Shown here: piece after piece, positions 18,194-25,823 of the stretch | Position numbering within the stretch: position 1 is the stretch's first letter | Layout of the letters: each line of letters opens with the position of its first letter | Assembly: GCA_024235015.1 (NCBI GenBank) | Contig: JACKNG010000008.1 | Location: 1-64,000 of the forward strand | Reading direction: 5' to 3' | DNA: 64,000 nt | Source: Gammaproteobacteria bacterium | GTDB taxonomy: Bacteria > Pseudomonadota > Gammaproteobacteria > Ga0077536 | The notes under the pieces: generated by a model | Database searches by the model: none | Told to the model about the DNA's origin: nothing | Seen by the model: the letters and a program-made list of their open reading frames with translations, nothing else | Made by a program: the position numbers and the translations under genes

Positions 18194-19674
18194 GGCGCCC
18201 CCAGCGCGGGCAGTGCGTACGGCAGCCACAGCAGCGCGAGTACGCTCAACAGGCTGATGGCGACGAGATTGATCCAAATCCCGGTGCGCGCCATGGTGCG
18301 CGCCGCCAACCGGCCGCTGGCGAAGACGATGGCATTGGGCGGCGTCGCCACCGGCAACATGAACGCGGCGCTCGCCGACAGCGCGGTGGCGACGACCACG
18401 GCGACGACGTCGAGCCCGCTCGACGCGGCGGCGACGGCCAGGATTGGCGTCAGGGTGGTGGTGGTCGCGATGTTGCTGGTCAGCTCGGTGAGGAACACCA
18501 CCGCGGCGATGACGACCACCGTCACCACCCAGGCGGGCACCTCGCGCAGGCCGGCGAGCTGGGCGCCGATGAACTGGTCGGCGCCGGTGGCGGAGATGGT
18601 GCCGGCCAGGGCGAGTCCGCCGCCGAACAGCAGCAGGGTGCCGATCGGCAACCGCTCGGCATCGTGCCAGTCCATCAGTCGCCCGCCGTCACCCGCACCA
18701 TCGGCGACGATGAACAACGCCAGCCCCGCCAGCATCGCCACCCCGGTGTCGGTCAGGGCCGCCAACGGTGCAACGCCGGCGATGGTCAGCGCATTGAGCT
18801 GGTCGCGCAGGATCCAGGCCACCACGGCGATGCCGAACACCGCGGCCACGCGCCGTGCACCGCGCGGCAGTTCGCGCCACGGCGTACGCGCCGCCGCCGA
18901 CACCGCCGGCAGCTCGGCCGTGATCGGTGTCAGCACCCGGGTCAGCAACCACCACACCAGCGGCAGCAGCACCGCGACCAGCGGCAGCGCGGTGAGCATC
19001 CAGGCACGGAAATCGAGCACGTAGCCGTAGCGCTCGGCAAGGAAACCGGCCACGAACAGGTTGGGCGGCGAACCGATCAGGGTGCCCATGCCGCCGACCG
19101 AGGCGGCATAGGCGATGGCCAGCAGCAGGCAGGGGGCGAAACGATCCGCGGCCGCGCGATCGGCGCCGCGTTCGAACTCGGCGATGGCACTGCTCGCGAT
19201 CGGCAGCATCATGACCGTGGTGGCGGTGTTCGACAGCCACATGCTGGCAAAGGCGGTGACCAGCATGAAACCGCCGACCAGGCGCCGCGCGTCGCCGTGC
19301 GCGGCGGCCACCACGCGGTGGGCCATCCAGCGATGCAGACCCCATTTCTCGATGGCGATCGAGAGCAGGAAGCCGCCGAAGAAGAGGAAGATCAGCGGAT
19401 GGGCATAAGCCGCCGCCACGGCGTCGAGACGGTCGAGGCCGAGCACGGGGAACAGCGCGATCGGCACCAGCGCGGTGGCGGACACCGGCAGCGCCTCGCT
19501 CAGCCACCACGTCGCCATGCACGCGGCGAGCGCGAGGGTACCGCGCGCCGCCGGCGACAGGGGTTGCAGCAGCCCCGCGGCATCGACGAATTCGAGCGGT
19601 AAAAGTTTGTAAACGATCGCGGCGAGCAGCGGGCCGGCGAGCAGAGCGAGGCGATTGAATGTCACTGGAGTCAT
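18190..19674 (-). CDS. DASS/SLC13 family sodium:anion symporter
   Basis: A 494-residue membrane protein with about 11-13 hydrophobic helices. The DASS signature is ASMWLSNTATTVMMLPIA (SNT substrate and sodium-binding motif, about residue 165) with its repeat LTELTSNIATTTTLTPI in the second half. These carriers import dicarboxylates, sulfate or related anions with Na+. Substrate cannot be told from the motif. It is first in an operon with hrpA and the CPA2 antiporter. Confidence 0.9.
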   Translation of the reverse strand: MTPVTFNRLALLAGPLLAAIVYKLLPLEFVDAAGLLQPLSPAARGTLALAACMATWWLSEALPVSATALVPIALFPVLGLDRLDAVAAAYAHPLIFLFFGGFLLSIAIEKWGLHRWMAHRVVAAAHGDARRLVGGFMLVTAFASMWLSNTATTVMMLPIASSAIAEFERGADRAAADRFAPCLLLAIAYAASVGGMGTLIGSPPNLFVAGFLAERYGYVLDFRAWMLTALPLVAVLLPLVWWLLTRVLTPITAELPAVSAAARTPWRELPRGARRVAAVFGIAVVAWILRDQLNALTIAGVAPLAALTDTGVAMLAGLALFIVADGAGDGGRLMDWHDAERLPIGTLLLFGGGLALAGTISATGADQFIGAQLAGLREVPAWVVTVVVIAAVVFLTELTSNIATTTTLTPILAVAAASSGLDVVAVVVATALSASAAFMLPVATPPNAIVFASGRLAARTMARTGIWINLVAISLLSVLALLWLPYALPALGAP

Positions 19675-19853
19675 GCGCGCCGGAGCCGGGATCGCCGCCT
19701 GCTGCTGGGTCGTAGGCCGATGCCGGGCAGTATAAACACAGCGCCGCCGGCGCCGCTAAAGGCTCGCTACGCTCCCTTTTTAATGCTCCAACCTACTGTT
19801 AACATCGTGTTCCGGCGCGCAAATCCGGCACAACGCATACCGAGAACAAGTCC

Positions 19854-21737
19854 GTGGCCACACTCAGCTTCGACATTGCCGGGTCGCAAATCGACGGCGC
19901 GCGCGATTACCAGGAAGACGCTTTCCTGATCACCCGCCTGGGCGACTCGGACAGCGACAGCGCCGGCTCGCTGGTCATCGTCGCCGACGGCATGGGCGGT
20001 CACGCCGCCGGCAACGTCGCCAGCAACATGGCGGTACAGAACTTCAACCGCCACATCTCGAAGAACTATCCCAACGAGGACGTCTCCAACGCGCTCTACG
20101 AGGCCGTGCTGCAGGCCAACGGCTCGATCACGGCGACCGTGGCCGAGACCGCGGCGCTCAAGGGCATGGGCTGCACCCTGGTCGCGTGCGTGCTGGAACA
20201 GAACGAACTGCGCTGGGTCAGCGTCGGCGACAGCCACCTCTACCTGCTGCGCGACGGCCAGCTGAGCAAGCGCAACGCCGATCACAGCTACGGCGGCTTC
20301 CTCGATCGCATGGCCGCGGCCGGCACCCCGGTCGAGGCCGAAGCCGGCTTTTCGCGCAACATGCTGATGAGCGCCCTGACCGGCGACGACATCGCCGAGA
20401 TCGACTGCCCGGCCGAGCCATTGGTACTGACCAGCGGCGATCGCGTGATCCTGTCCAGCGACGGCCTCGATACCCTCGCCGCTGAGACCATTGTCGAGAT
20501 CTGCACCGGCGCGCAAACCGCCAAGCAATGCGTCGAGGCCCTGCTGCAGGGCGTGACCGATGCCGGCGCGCCACGCCAGGACAACACCACCGTGATCGTG
20601 GTCGACGTCATCGAGAAGGCCGAGGCCGCGCCGGTCGAGCCGCCGCCCCCGCCGGCCGCCACGGATCTCGATCCGACGCAGCCCGACGCGGCGGCGCCGG
20701 CGGACGAACCCGCCTTCGTCGTCGACGACACGCCGCCGCGCAAGAACCCGCTGCCCCTCGTCGCCGCCGTCGTGGTCGGCCTCGCCGTGCTCGGCGGCGC
20801 CGGTTTCTGGTTCATGAATCGAGATGCCGCGCCGCCACCACCGCCGCTCGTCGTCGACAGCGAGGCGCCGGCGAGCGCAGACGACGACCTGGTCGAGATG
20901 GACGCGGTGGAGGACGACACCATCAGCGCCGGCCAGGTTGCGCCCGAGGCGCAGCCGCCGGCCACCACGCCGGCCGAGCCAGCCATCGCCAGCGGCCCCA
21001 CCGGGCAGTTCAGCGATACGCTCAAGAGCGGCGGCAAAGGCCCGCTGATGGTGTGGCTGCCCGGTGGCCGCTTCACCATGGGCGGGCGCCTGCCGACCGA
21101 CGATCCGGACGAGTTCCCGGCGCACGCGGTCACCGTGCAACCCTTCGCCATGAGCGTCAACGAGGTCACCGTCGCCGAGTACAAGCGCTTCGCCCGCGCC
21201 ACCGGAACGCGCCTGCCCAACCTCGGTGGCGTGGCCGGCAGCGACGAGGCCAACTTCCCCATGTTCTTCGTCTCCTGGAACGACGCCCTAGCCTACACCC
21301 AGTGGCTGTCGCAGCAGACCGGGCACGAGTACACCCTGCCCAGCGAGGCACAGTGGGAGTACGCGGCGCGCGCGGGCGCCGAGTCGGATTACCCCTGGGG
21401 TCGCAATCTCGGCCGTGGCAATGCCCATTGCATCGCCTGTGACACCGGCCTCGATCCGCGCCAGCCCACCGCCATCGGCCGCTTCAACGCGAACAGGTTC
21501 GGTCTCTACGACATGGCCGGCAACGTCCAGGAATGGGTCTACGACTGCTACCACCCGAACTACGATGCCGCGCCCACCGACGGCTCGGTCTACGAGGGCG
21601 GCGACTGCACGGTTCGCGTCCTGCGCGGCGGCGGCTACGGCAGCGGTCCGCGCAAGCTGCGCAGCGCGGCGCGCGACAAGTTCCGTTTCGACAAGGGCAA
21701 CGACCAGACCGGCATCCGCGTGGTGCGGGTACGCTGA
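19854..21737 (+). CDS. PP2C phosphatase - transmembrane - SUMF1-like fusion protein
   Basis: A 627-residue protein in three parts. Residues 1-250 are a PP2C Ser/Thr phosphatase with the metal-binding motifs RDYQEDAF, VADGMGGHAAG, GDSHLYLL, SSDGLD and DNTTVIVV. After a Pro/Ala/Asp-rich linker, one transmembrane helix lies at about 300-318 (PLVAAVVVGLAVLGGAGFWF). A second linker leads to a formylglycine-generating-enzyme-like (SUMF1, C-lectin fold) domain at about 395-627 (PGGRFTMGG, NEVTVAEYKRFA, LPSEAQWEYAARAG, YDMAGNVQEWV). The final region reads RGGGYGSGPRKLRSAAR without the catalytic Cys of true FGE, so it probably binds rather than modifies. GTG start at 19854; no good Shine-Dalgarno seen. 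Confidence 0.88.
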   Translation: MATLSFDIAGSQIDGARDYQEDAFLITRLGDSDSDSAGSLVIVADGMGGHAAGNVASNMAVQNFNRHISKNYPNEDVSNALYEAVLQANGSITATVAETAALKGMGCTLVACVLEQNELRWVSVGDSHLYLLRDGQLSKRNADHSYGGFLDRMAAAGTPVEAEAGFSRNMLMSALTGDDIAEIDCPAEPLVLTSGDRVILSSDGLDTLAAETIVEICTGAQTAKQCVEALLQGVTDAGAPRQDNTTVIVVDVIEKAEAAPVEPPPPPAATDLDPTQPDAAAPADEPAFVVDDTPPRKNPLPLVAAVVVGLAVLGGAGFWFMNRDAAPPPPPLVVDSEAPASADDDLVEMDAVEDDTISAGQVAPEAQPPATTPAEPAIASGPTGQFSDTLKSGGKGPLMVWLPGGRFTMGGRLPTDDPDEFPAHAVTVQPFAMSVNEVTVAEYKRFARATGTRLPNLGGVAGSDEANFPMFFVSWNDALAYTQWLSQQTGHEYTLPSEAQWEYAARAGAESDYPWGRNLGRGNAHCIACDTGLDPRQPTAIGRFNANRFGLYDMAGNVQEWVYDCYHPNYDAAPTDGSVYEGGDCTVRVLRGGGYGSGPRKLRSAARDKFRFDKGNDQTGIRVVRVR

Positions 21738-21755
21738 CGCGGGCGGCCGGCCTCG

Positions 21756-22229
21756 ATGTCTCGCCTGCGCACAGCCATGATCCTCGCGCCGCTCCTGCTC
21801 TGCGCTGCCGGCGTGCCTGCCAACGAAGATGGCCGCCGCGATCAGCGGCCGGCGCTCGGGATGTCGACGCCGCGGGACTACCCGCATTCACATCGCGAAC
21901 GTGACCCGGCGAACGATACGCGCGCCCGCCCGCCGCTGTCGCAGCGACGTGACCCCGGGTCGTTCCGTGAGCGGCGCCACGACGCCTACCGGGATGGTTA
22001 CCGCGACGGCTATCGCGACCGTACCCGCGATCGCTACGGCATCCGCGGTGGCCAGTCGTCCCAGGGTTACCGCTACCCCTACGGTGGCAACACCTACCGC
22101 CGCCCTGATCCCTACCAGCCCTACGGCCACGCGCCGGGCTACAACGGCACACCGCGTTTCGACTATCCCAGCCTGCGTCGCGGACCGTCGGTACCGCCGC
22201 CGCTGCGCCGTTATCCCGAGCAGCGTTGA
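21756..22229 (+). CDS. Secreted Arg/Tyr-rich low-complexity protein
   Basis: A 157-residue protein with a signal peptide (residues 1-22, MILAPLLLCAAGVPA). The mature part is strongly basic and low in hydrophobics, with tandem DGYRDGYRDRTRDRYG repeats (about residues 80-95) followed by Tyr/Pro/Gly-rich sequence to the end. I recognise no family. Tyr-Arg-rich exported proteins may bind polyanions or phase-separate, but that is speculation. It lies 18 bases after the PP2C/SUMF1 gene on the same strand and may be co-transcribed with it. Confidence 0.65.
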   Translation: MSRLRTAMILAPLLLCAAGVPANEDGRRDQRPALGMSTPRDYPHSHRERDPANDTRARPPLSQRRDPGSFRERRHDAYRDGYRDGYRDRTRDRYGIRGGQSSQGYRYPYGGNTYRRPDPYQPYGHAPGYNGTPRFDYPSLRRGPSVPPPLRRYPEQR

Positions 22230-22273
22230 GGCCGCGTGCCCGCAGCGGGCCTGGCGACGCCACCCCGAACCCA

Positions 22274-23308
22274 ATGAAGATTCACCGTGGCTTCGCCAGC
22301 GACAACGCTTCCGGCGTCCACCCGCGCGTGCTGGCGGCACTTGCGGACGCCAACACCGACCACGTCCTGCCCTACGGCGACGACCCGTGGACGGCCCGTG
22401 CCATCGACGCCCTGCGCAGCGCCTTCGACAGCGATGCCGAGGTGCTGCTCTGTTTCGGCGGGACCGGCGCCAACGTCATCGGCCTGGCCAGCGTCACCCG
22501 CCCCCACGAGGCGGTGCTGTGCGCCGACTCGGCCCACATCTGGACCAGCGAAGGCGGCGCCCCGGAACGCTTTCTCGGCGGCAAGCTGGTGCCGCTGCCG
22601 GCGCACCAGGGCAAGCTCGAACCCGCCACCGTGCGGGCGGCACTGAAACCCGGCCGCGGCGTGCACCAGGTACGCCCGCGCACGCTCAGCATCACCCAGC
22701 CGACCGAATGGGGCACGCTCTACCGTGCGGACGAGATCCGCGCCCTGGCCGAGCTCGTCCACGCCCACGACATGGTGCTGCACGTCGACGGCGCGCGCTT
22801 CGCCAACGCCGCGGCGGCGAGCGCGGCGAGCCTGGCCGACTGCGCACCGCGCCTGGGGGTCGACGTGCTGTCCTTCGGCGGCACCAAGAACGGCCTGCTC
22901 GGCGCCGAGGCGGTCCTGCTGTTCGACCACGCGCTGGCCGTCGATGCGGCCTGGCAGCGCAAGCAGGCGACCCAACTCGCCTCCAAGATGCGCTTCCTCG
23001 CCGCCCAGTTCATCGCCTACCTGGAGCACGACCTGTGGCGCGAGCTGGCCGGCCACGCCAACGCCATGGCGGCGCGGCTGGCCACGGCCCTGGACGGCGT
23101 CGCCGGCGTCGAGTTCGTCTGCCCGGTCGAGACCAACCAGCTGTTTCCACGCCTGCCGCCGGCCGCGCTCGCCGCACTGCAGGCCGACTGGTCCTTCTAC
23201 GCCTGGGACGAGGCGCAGTCGATTGCGCGCTGGATCACGTCGTTCGATACCCGCGCCGAGGAGATCGATGCCTTCGCCGCCGAGGTGCGACGCGCGGTCG
23301 CGACCTGA
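22274..23308 (+). CDS. ltaE: Low-specificity threonine aldolase (beta-eliminating lyase family)
   Basis: A 344-residue fold-type I PLP enzyme. FASDNASGVHPRVLAAL opens the protein as in this family, GTGAN binds the cofactor phosphate, HVDGARFANA holds the Asp pairing with the pyridine nitrogen, and the Schiff-base lysine is in SFGGTKNGLLGAEAV. It cleaves L-threonine or allo-threonine to glycine and acetaldehyde. Acetaldehyde would be a substrate for the aldehyde oxidoreductase elsewhere in the window, though no direct link is shown. ATG 22274 chosen at the conserved N-terminus. Confidence 0.88.
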   Translation: MKIHRGFASDNASGVHPRVLAALADANTDHVLPYGDDPWTARAIDALRSAFDSDAEVLLCFGGTGANVIGLASVTRPHEAVLCADSAHIWTSEGGAPERFLGGKLVPLPAHQGKLEPATVRAALKPGRGVHQVRPRTLSITQPTEWGTLYRADEIRALAELVHAHDMVLHVDGARFANAAAASAASLADCAPRLGVDVLSFGGTKNGLLGAEAVLLFDHALAVDAAWQRKQATQLASKMRFLAAQFIAYLEHDLWRELAGHANAMAARLATALDGVAGVEFVCPVETNQLFPRLPPAALAALQADWSFYAWDEAQSIARWITSFDTRAEEIDAFAAEVRRAVAT

Positions 23309-23338
23309 GCGGCGGGGATACTCGTGCGGCGCCCGCCG

Positions 23339-24253
23339 TCAGCCGCCGAAGCGTGGCTCCGGCACGCCACGGATACCCAGGCCACGGATACGGAACAGGC
23401 TGCCGGCGCCGAACTGCGGGCGGACCTGCCGCGCGAAATGCGCATGCGTCGCCGGGTGGCTGACCCGCGCCATCGAGGTGACGTAGATCTCGTCGAGATT
23501 GTCGCCGCCGAAACACACGCTGGTGATGTTCTTCACCGGCATGCCGATGCGCCGTTCGACCTCGCCGTCGGGGGTGTAGCGAATGAGGTCGCCGCCGATC
23601 ACCAGCGCGTTCCACACGCAGCCCTCGGCGTCGACGGTGCTGCCGTCGAAGAAGCCGGGATCGTCGCGGGTGTGGGCGAAATCGCGCTTGTTCGACAGGG
23701 TGCCGCTGGCGACGTCGTAGTCGTAGGCCCACATGACCTGCTGGAAGGTGTCGGCGAAGTAGAAGGTGCGGTCGTCCGGGCTCCAGCACGGACCGTTGGA
23801 GCAGATGATGCCGTCGTCGACGCGCTGCACGGCGAGATCGGGATCGAGCCGCCACAGGCCGCAGATGCCGAGTTCCTCCTTGTCGTCCATACCGCCGGCG
23901 AAGAAGCGGCCGCGGCGATCGACCTTGCCGTCGTTGAGCCGGCTGCGCGGTTGCTCCGGCTCGATGGCATGGATGAGTTCGAGCGCACCCGAGTCGAAAT
24001 CGAAGAAATAGAAACCGTCGTCCAGCGCCAGCACCGCACCGCCGTCGCGGCGCAGCGCCATGGCCCCGACGTCGTGGTCGAGCGACCAGTGACGGGTCTC
24101 GCCGCTGCGCGGATCGAGGCGCCAGAGAGCAGGGTTGCCGACTCGCCGCCCGGTGCCGTCGACCCAGTACAGGGCGCCCTCCTCGACATCCCATACCGGC
24201 CCCTCGCCGAGATGGTTCTCCGCCGCCACCACGCATTCGATCGAGTAGTTCAT
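23339..24253 (-). CDS. SMP-30/gluconolactonase family protein
   Basis: A 304-residue six-bladed beta-propeller of the SMP-30/regucalcin type. The metal-binding Glu is in LGEGPVWD (residue about 17). SRLNDGKVDRRGRFFAGGMD and NGPCWSPDDRTFYFAD carry the conserved Asn and Asp ligands. Family members hydrolyse sugar lactones, often downstream of dehydrogenases. It is divergent from the coxM-type operon with a shared 168-base intergenic region, so it may act on a product of that enzyme (inference). ATG 24253. Confidence 0.9.
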   Translation of the reverse strand: MNYSIECVVAAENHLGEGPVWDVEEGALYWVDGTGRRVGNPALWRLDPRSGETRHWSLDHDVGAMALRRDGGAVLALDDGFYFFDFDSGALELIHAIEPEQPRSRLNDGKVDRRGRFFAGGMDDKEELGICGLWRLDPDLAVQRVDDGIICSNGPCWSPDDRTFYFADTFQQVMWAYDYDVASGTLSNKRDFAHTRDDPGFFDGSTVDAEGCVWNALVIGGDLIRYTPDGEVERRIGMPVKNITSVCFGGDNLDEIYVTSMARVSHPATHAHFARQVRPQFGAGSLFRIRGLGIRGVPEPRFGG

Positions 24254-24347
24254 CGGCCGTCCTCCACGCCATGCCTGCCTGGTTGAGTGACCCCGCACTA
24301 TAGCGTGCGTGGCCGCCGCGCGGCGCCATCGCGCGGCGCCGGGGCGA

Positions 24348-24356
24348 TGCTACAAT
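24348..24356 (+). promoter_or_regulatory. Candidate extended -10 promoter element upstream of the coxM-type operon
   Basis: TGCTACAAT, a TG-extended -10 box, lies 66 bases before the coxM-type ATG in the gap shared with the divergent SMP-30 gene. The -35 position has no good match, as is usual with extended -10 promoters. Confidence 0.4.
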
Positions 24357-24421
24357 CGCCGGGCCTCGGCGCCCGGCAACGGCGCGCCGCCGCGGCCAGA
24401 CTGTCGAGGGGGAGACGACGC

Positions 24422-25303
24422 ATGTACCCGGCCCGTATCGAGCACTACGAACGCCCGCAGAGCGTGGCCGAGGCCCTTGCGGCGCTCGGCCGCTTCGAAC
24501 CCGGCGACGCGATCTTCCTCGCCGGCGGCATGAGCGCCATGCAGGCGATGAAGTCGCGCATGCTGCAGCCGCGCTGCGTGATCGACCTGCAGGACGTCGC
24601 CGAGCTGCAGGGCGTGACGCGCGAGCATGGCGCGCTGCGCCTCGGCGCGATGACCCGTTACGCCGCCATCGCCGCCGATGCCGCCATCCCCTCCGCGTAC
24701 CAGGCGCTGCGCGATGCCGCCGCCCACGTCGGCGACCGCCAGGTGCGCAACCGCGGCACCATCGGCGGCAGCGTGAGCTGGAACTACGTCGCCTCGTGCA
24801 TGCCGGCTACGGTGCTGGGGCTGCGCGGCGCCATGCTCCTGGCCGCCGCCGACGGCAGCACGCGCCGCGTCGTCGCCGACGACTTCTTCCTCGGCCCGCT
24901 CGAGACCGCGCGGCGCGACGACGAGATCCTGCTCGCCGTCGAGTTCCCGGCGCCGCCCGCCCACTGCGGCAGCGCCTATGCCAAGTGGGGCCTGATCAAG
25001 GACGCCCTGCCGGTCGTCGGTATCTGCGTCATGGTCGGGCTCGACGACGACGACAAGTGCGTAAGTGCGCGCATCGCACTGTCCGGCCTCGCCGACGGTT
25101 GCCAGCGCGCCTCGGCCGGCGAGGCCTCGCTGCTCGATTCGGAAGGCGACGAGCAGGCCATCGCCGTCGCCATGGACGCCATCGCGGAATCCGTCGAGAC
25201 CCAGAGCGACCAGTCCGCCGATGCCGATTACCGGCGCCAGCTGATCCGCAGCGTCGGCCGCGAAGTCGCGGCGCGGGCCTTCGCCCGGGCACGCGGCCAG
25301 TGA
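24422..25303 (+). CDS. FAD-binding (medium) subunit of a xanthine-dehydrogenase-family molybdenum hydroxylase
   Basis: A 293-residue CoxM-like flavoprotein subunit. AGGMSAMQAMKSRML stands where the family has AGGTDLLPLMK, and RNRGTIGGSVSWNY is the second FAD-binding loop. It passes electrons from the [2Fe-2S] subunit to an acceptor such as quinone. GAGGGGGAG just before ATG 24422 is a strong ribosome binding site. It is first of four genes (medium, small, large, CoxG-like), a cytoplasmic heterotrimer plus membrane anchor. Confidence 0.92.
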   Translation: MYPARIEHYERPQSVAEALAALGRFEPGDAIFLAGGMSAMQAMKSRMLQPRCVIDLQDVAELQGVTREHGALRLGAMTRYAAIAADAAIPSAYQALRDAAAHVGDRQVRNRGTIGGSVSWNYVASCMPATVLGLRGAMLLAAADGSTRRVVADDFFLGPLETARRDDEILLAVEFPAPPAHCGSAYAKWGLIKDALPVVGICVMVGLDDDDKCVSARIALSGLADGCQRASAGEASLLDSEGDEQAIAVAMDAIAESVETQSDQSADADYRRQLIRSVGREVAARAFARARGQ

Positions 25304-25334
25304 GTGCATCCACGGTCATGAGGGGAGAATTCGC

Positions 25335-25823
25335 GTGAAGACCATCAGCGTCACCGTCAACGGCAGCGTGTTCGAGGAAGACGTGCCCGAGCGCCTGCTG
25401 CTCGTCGACTTCCTGCGCGATCGCCTCGCGCTCACCGGCACCCACGTCGGTTGCACCCACGAGGGCGTGTGCGGTGCCTGCACCGTGCACCTCGACGGCG
25501 AGGCGGTGAAGAGCTGCATGATGCTCGCCGTGCAGGCCGACGGCCACGCCGTGACCACGGTCGAGGGCCTCGCCCGCGACGATCGCCTGTCGGCCCTGCA
25601 GGAAGCCTTTGCACGCCACCACGGCCTGCAATGCGGCTACTGCACGCCCGGCATTCTCATGAACATGACCGACTTCCTCACCGGCAATCCCGATCCCAGC
25701 GAGGACGAGATTCGCCACGGCCTGATCGGCAACCTGTGTCGCTGCACGGGTTACGTCCACATCGTGCGCGCGGTCAAGGATGCCGCCCGCGTACTGCGCG
25801 AGAACACCGGGGGTGCGCGATGA
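25335..25823 (+). CDS. [2Fe-2S] (small) subunit of the same molybdenum hydroxylase
   Basis: A 162-residue CoxS-like subunit with two clusters. The plant-type N-terminal cluster uses Cys40, 46, 49 and 61 (GCTHEGVCGACT). The helical C-terminal cluster uses Cys100, 103, 135 and 137 (QCGYCTPG, NLCRCTGY). It carries electrons from the Mo site to FAD. GTG start 25335 with GGGGAGAA upstream. The stop overlaps the large-subunit start by 4 bases. Confidence 0.95.
   Translation: MKTISVTVNGSVFEEDVPERLLLVDFLRDRLALTGTHVGCTHEGVCGACTVHLDGEAVKSCMMLAVQADGHAVTTVEGLARDDRLSALQEAFARHHGLQCGYCTPGILMNMTDFLTGNPDPSEDEIRHGLIGNLCRCTGYVHIVRAVKDAARVLRENTGGAR

Noticed and set aside
12575..19024. Very long open frames on the plus strand opposite the CPA2, hrpA and transporter genes
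   Set aside because: They are antisense by-products of high GC at third codon positions; their translations are low-complexity and the opposite strand encodes clear HrpA and transporter motifs.
21036..21737. Formylglycine-generating (sulfatase-activating) activity of the SUMF1 domain
   Set aside because: The catalytic Cys pair after the RGG motif is absent and no sulfatase gene is near.
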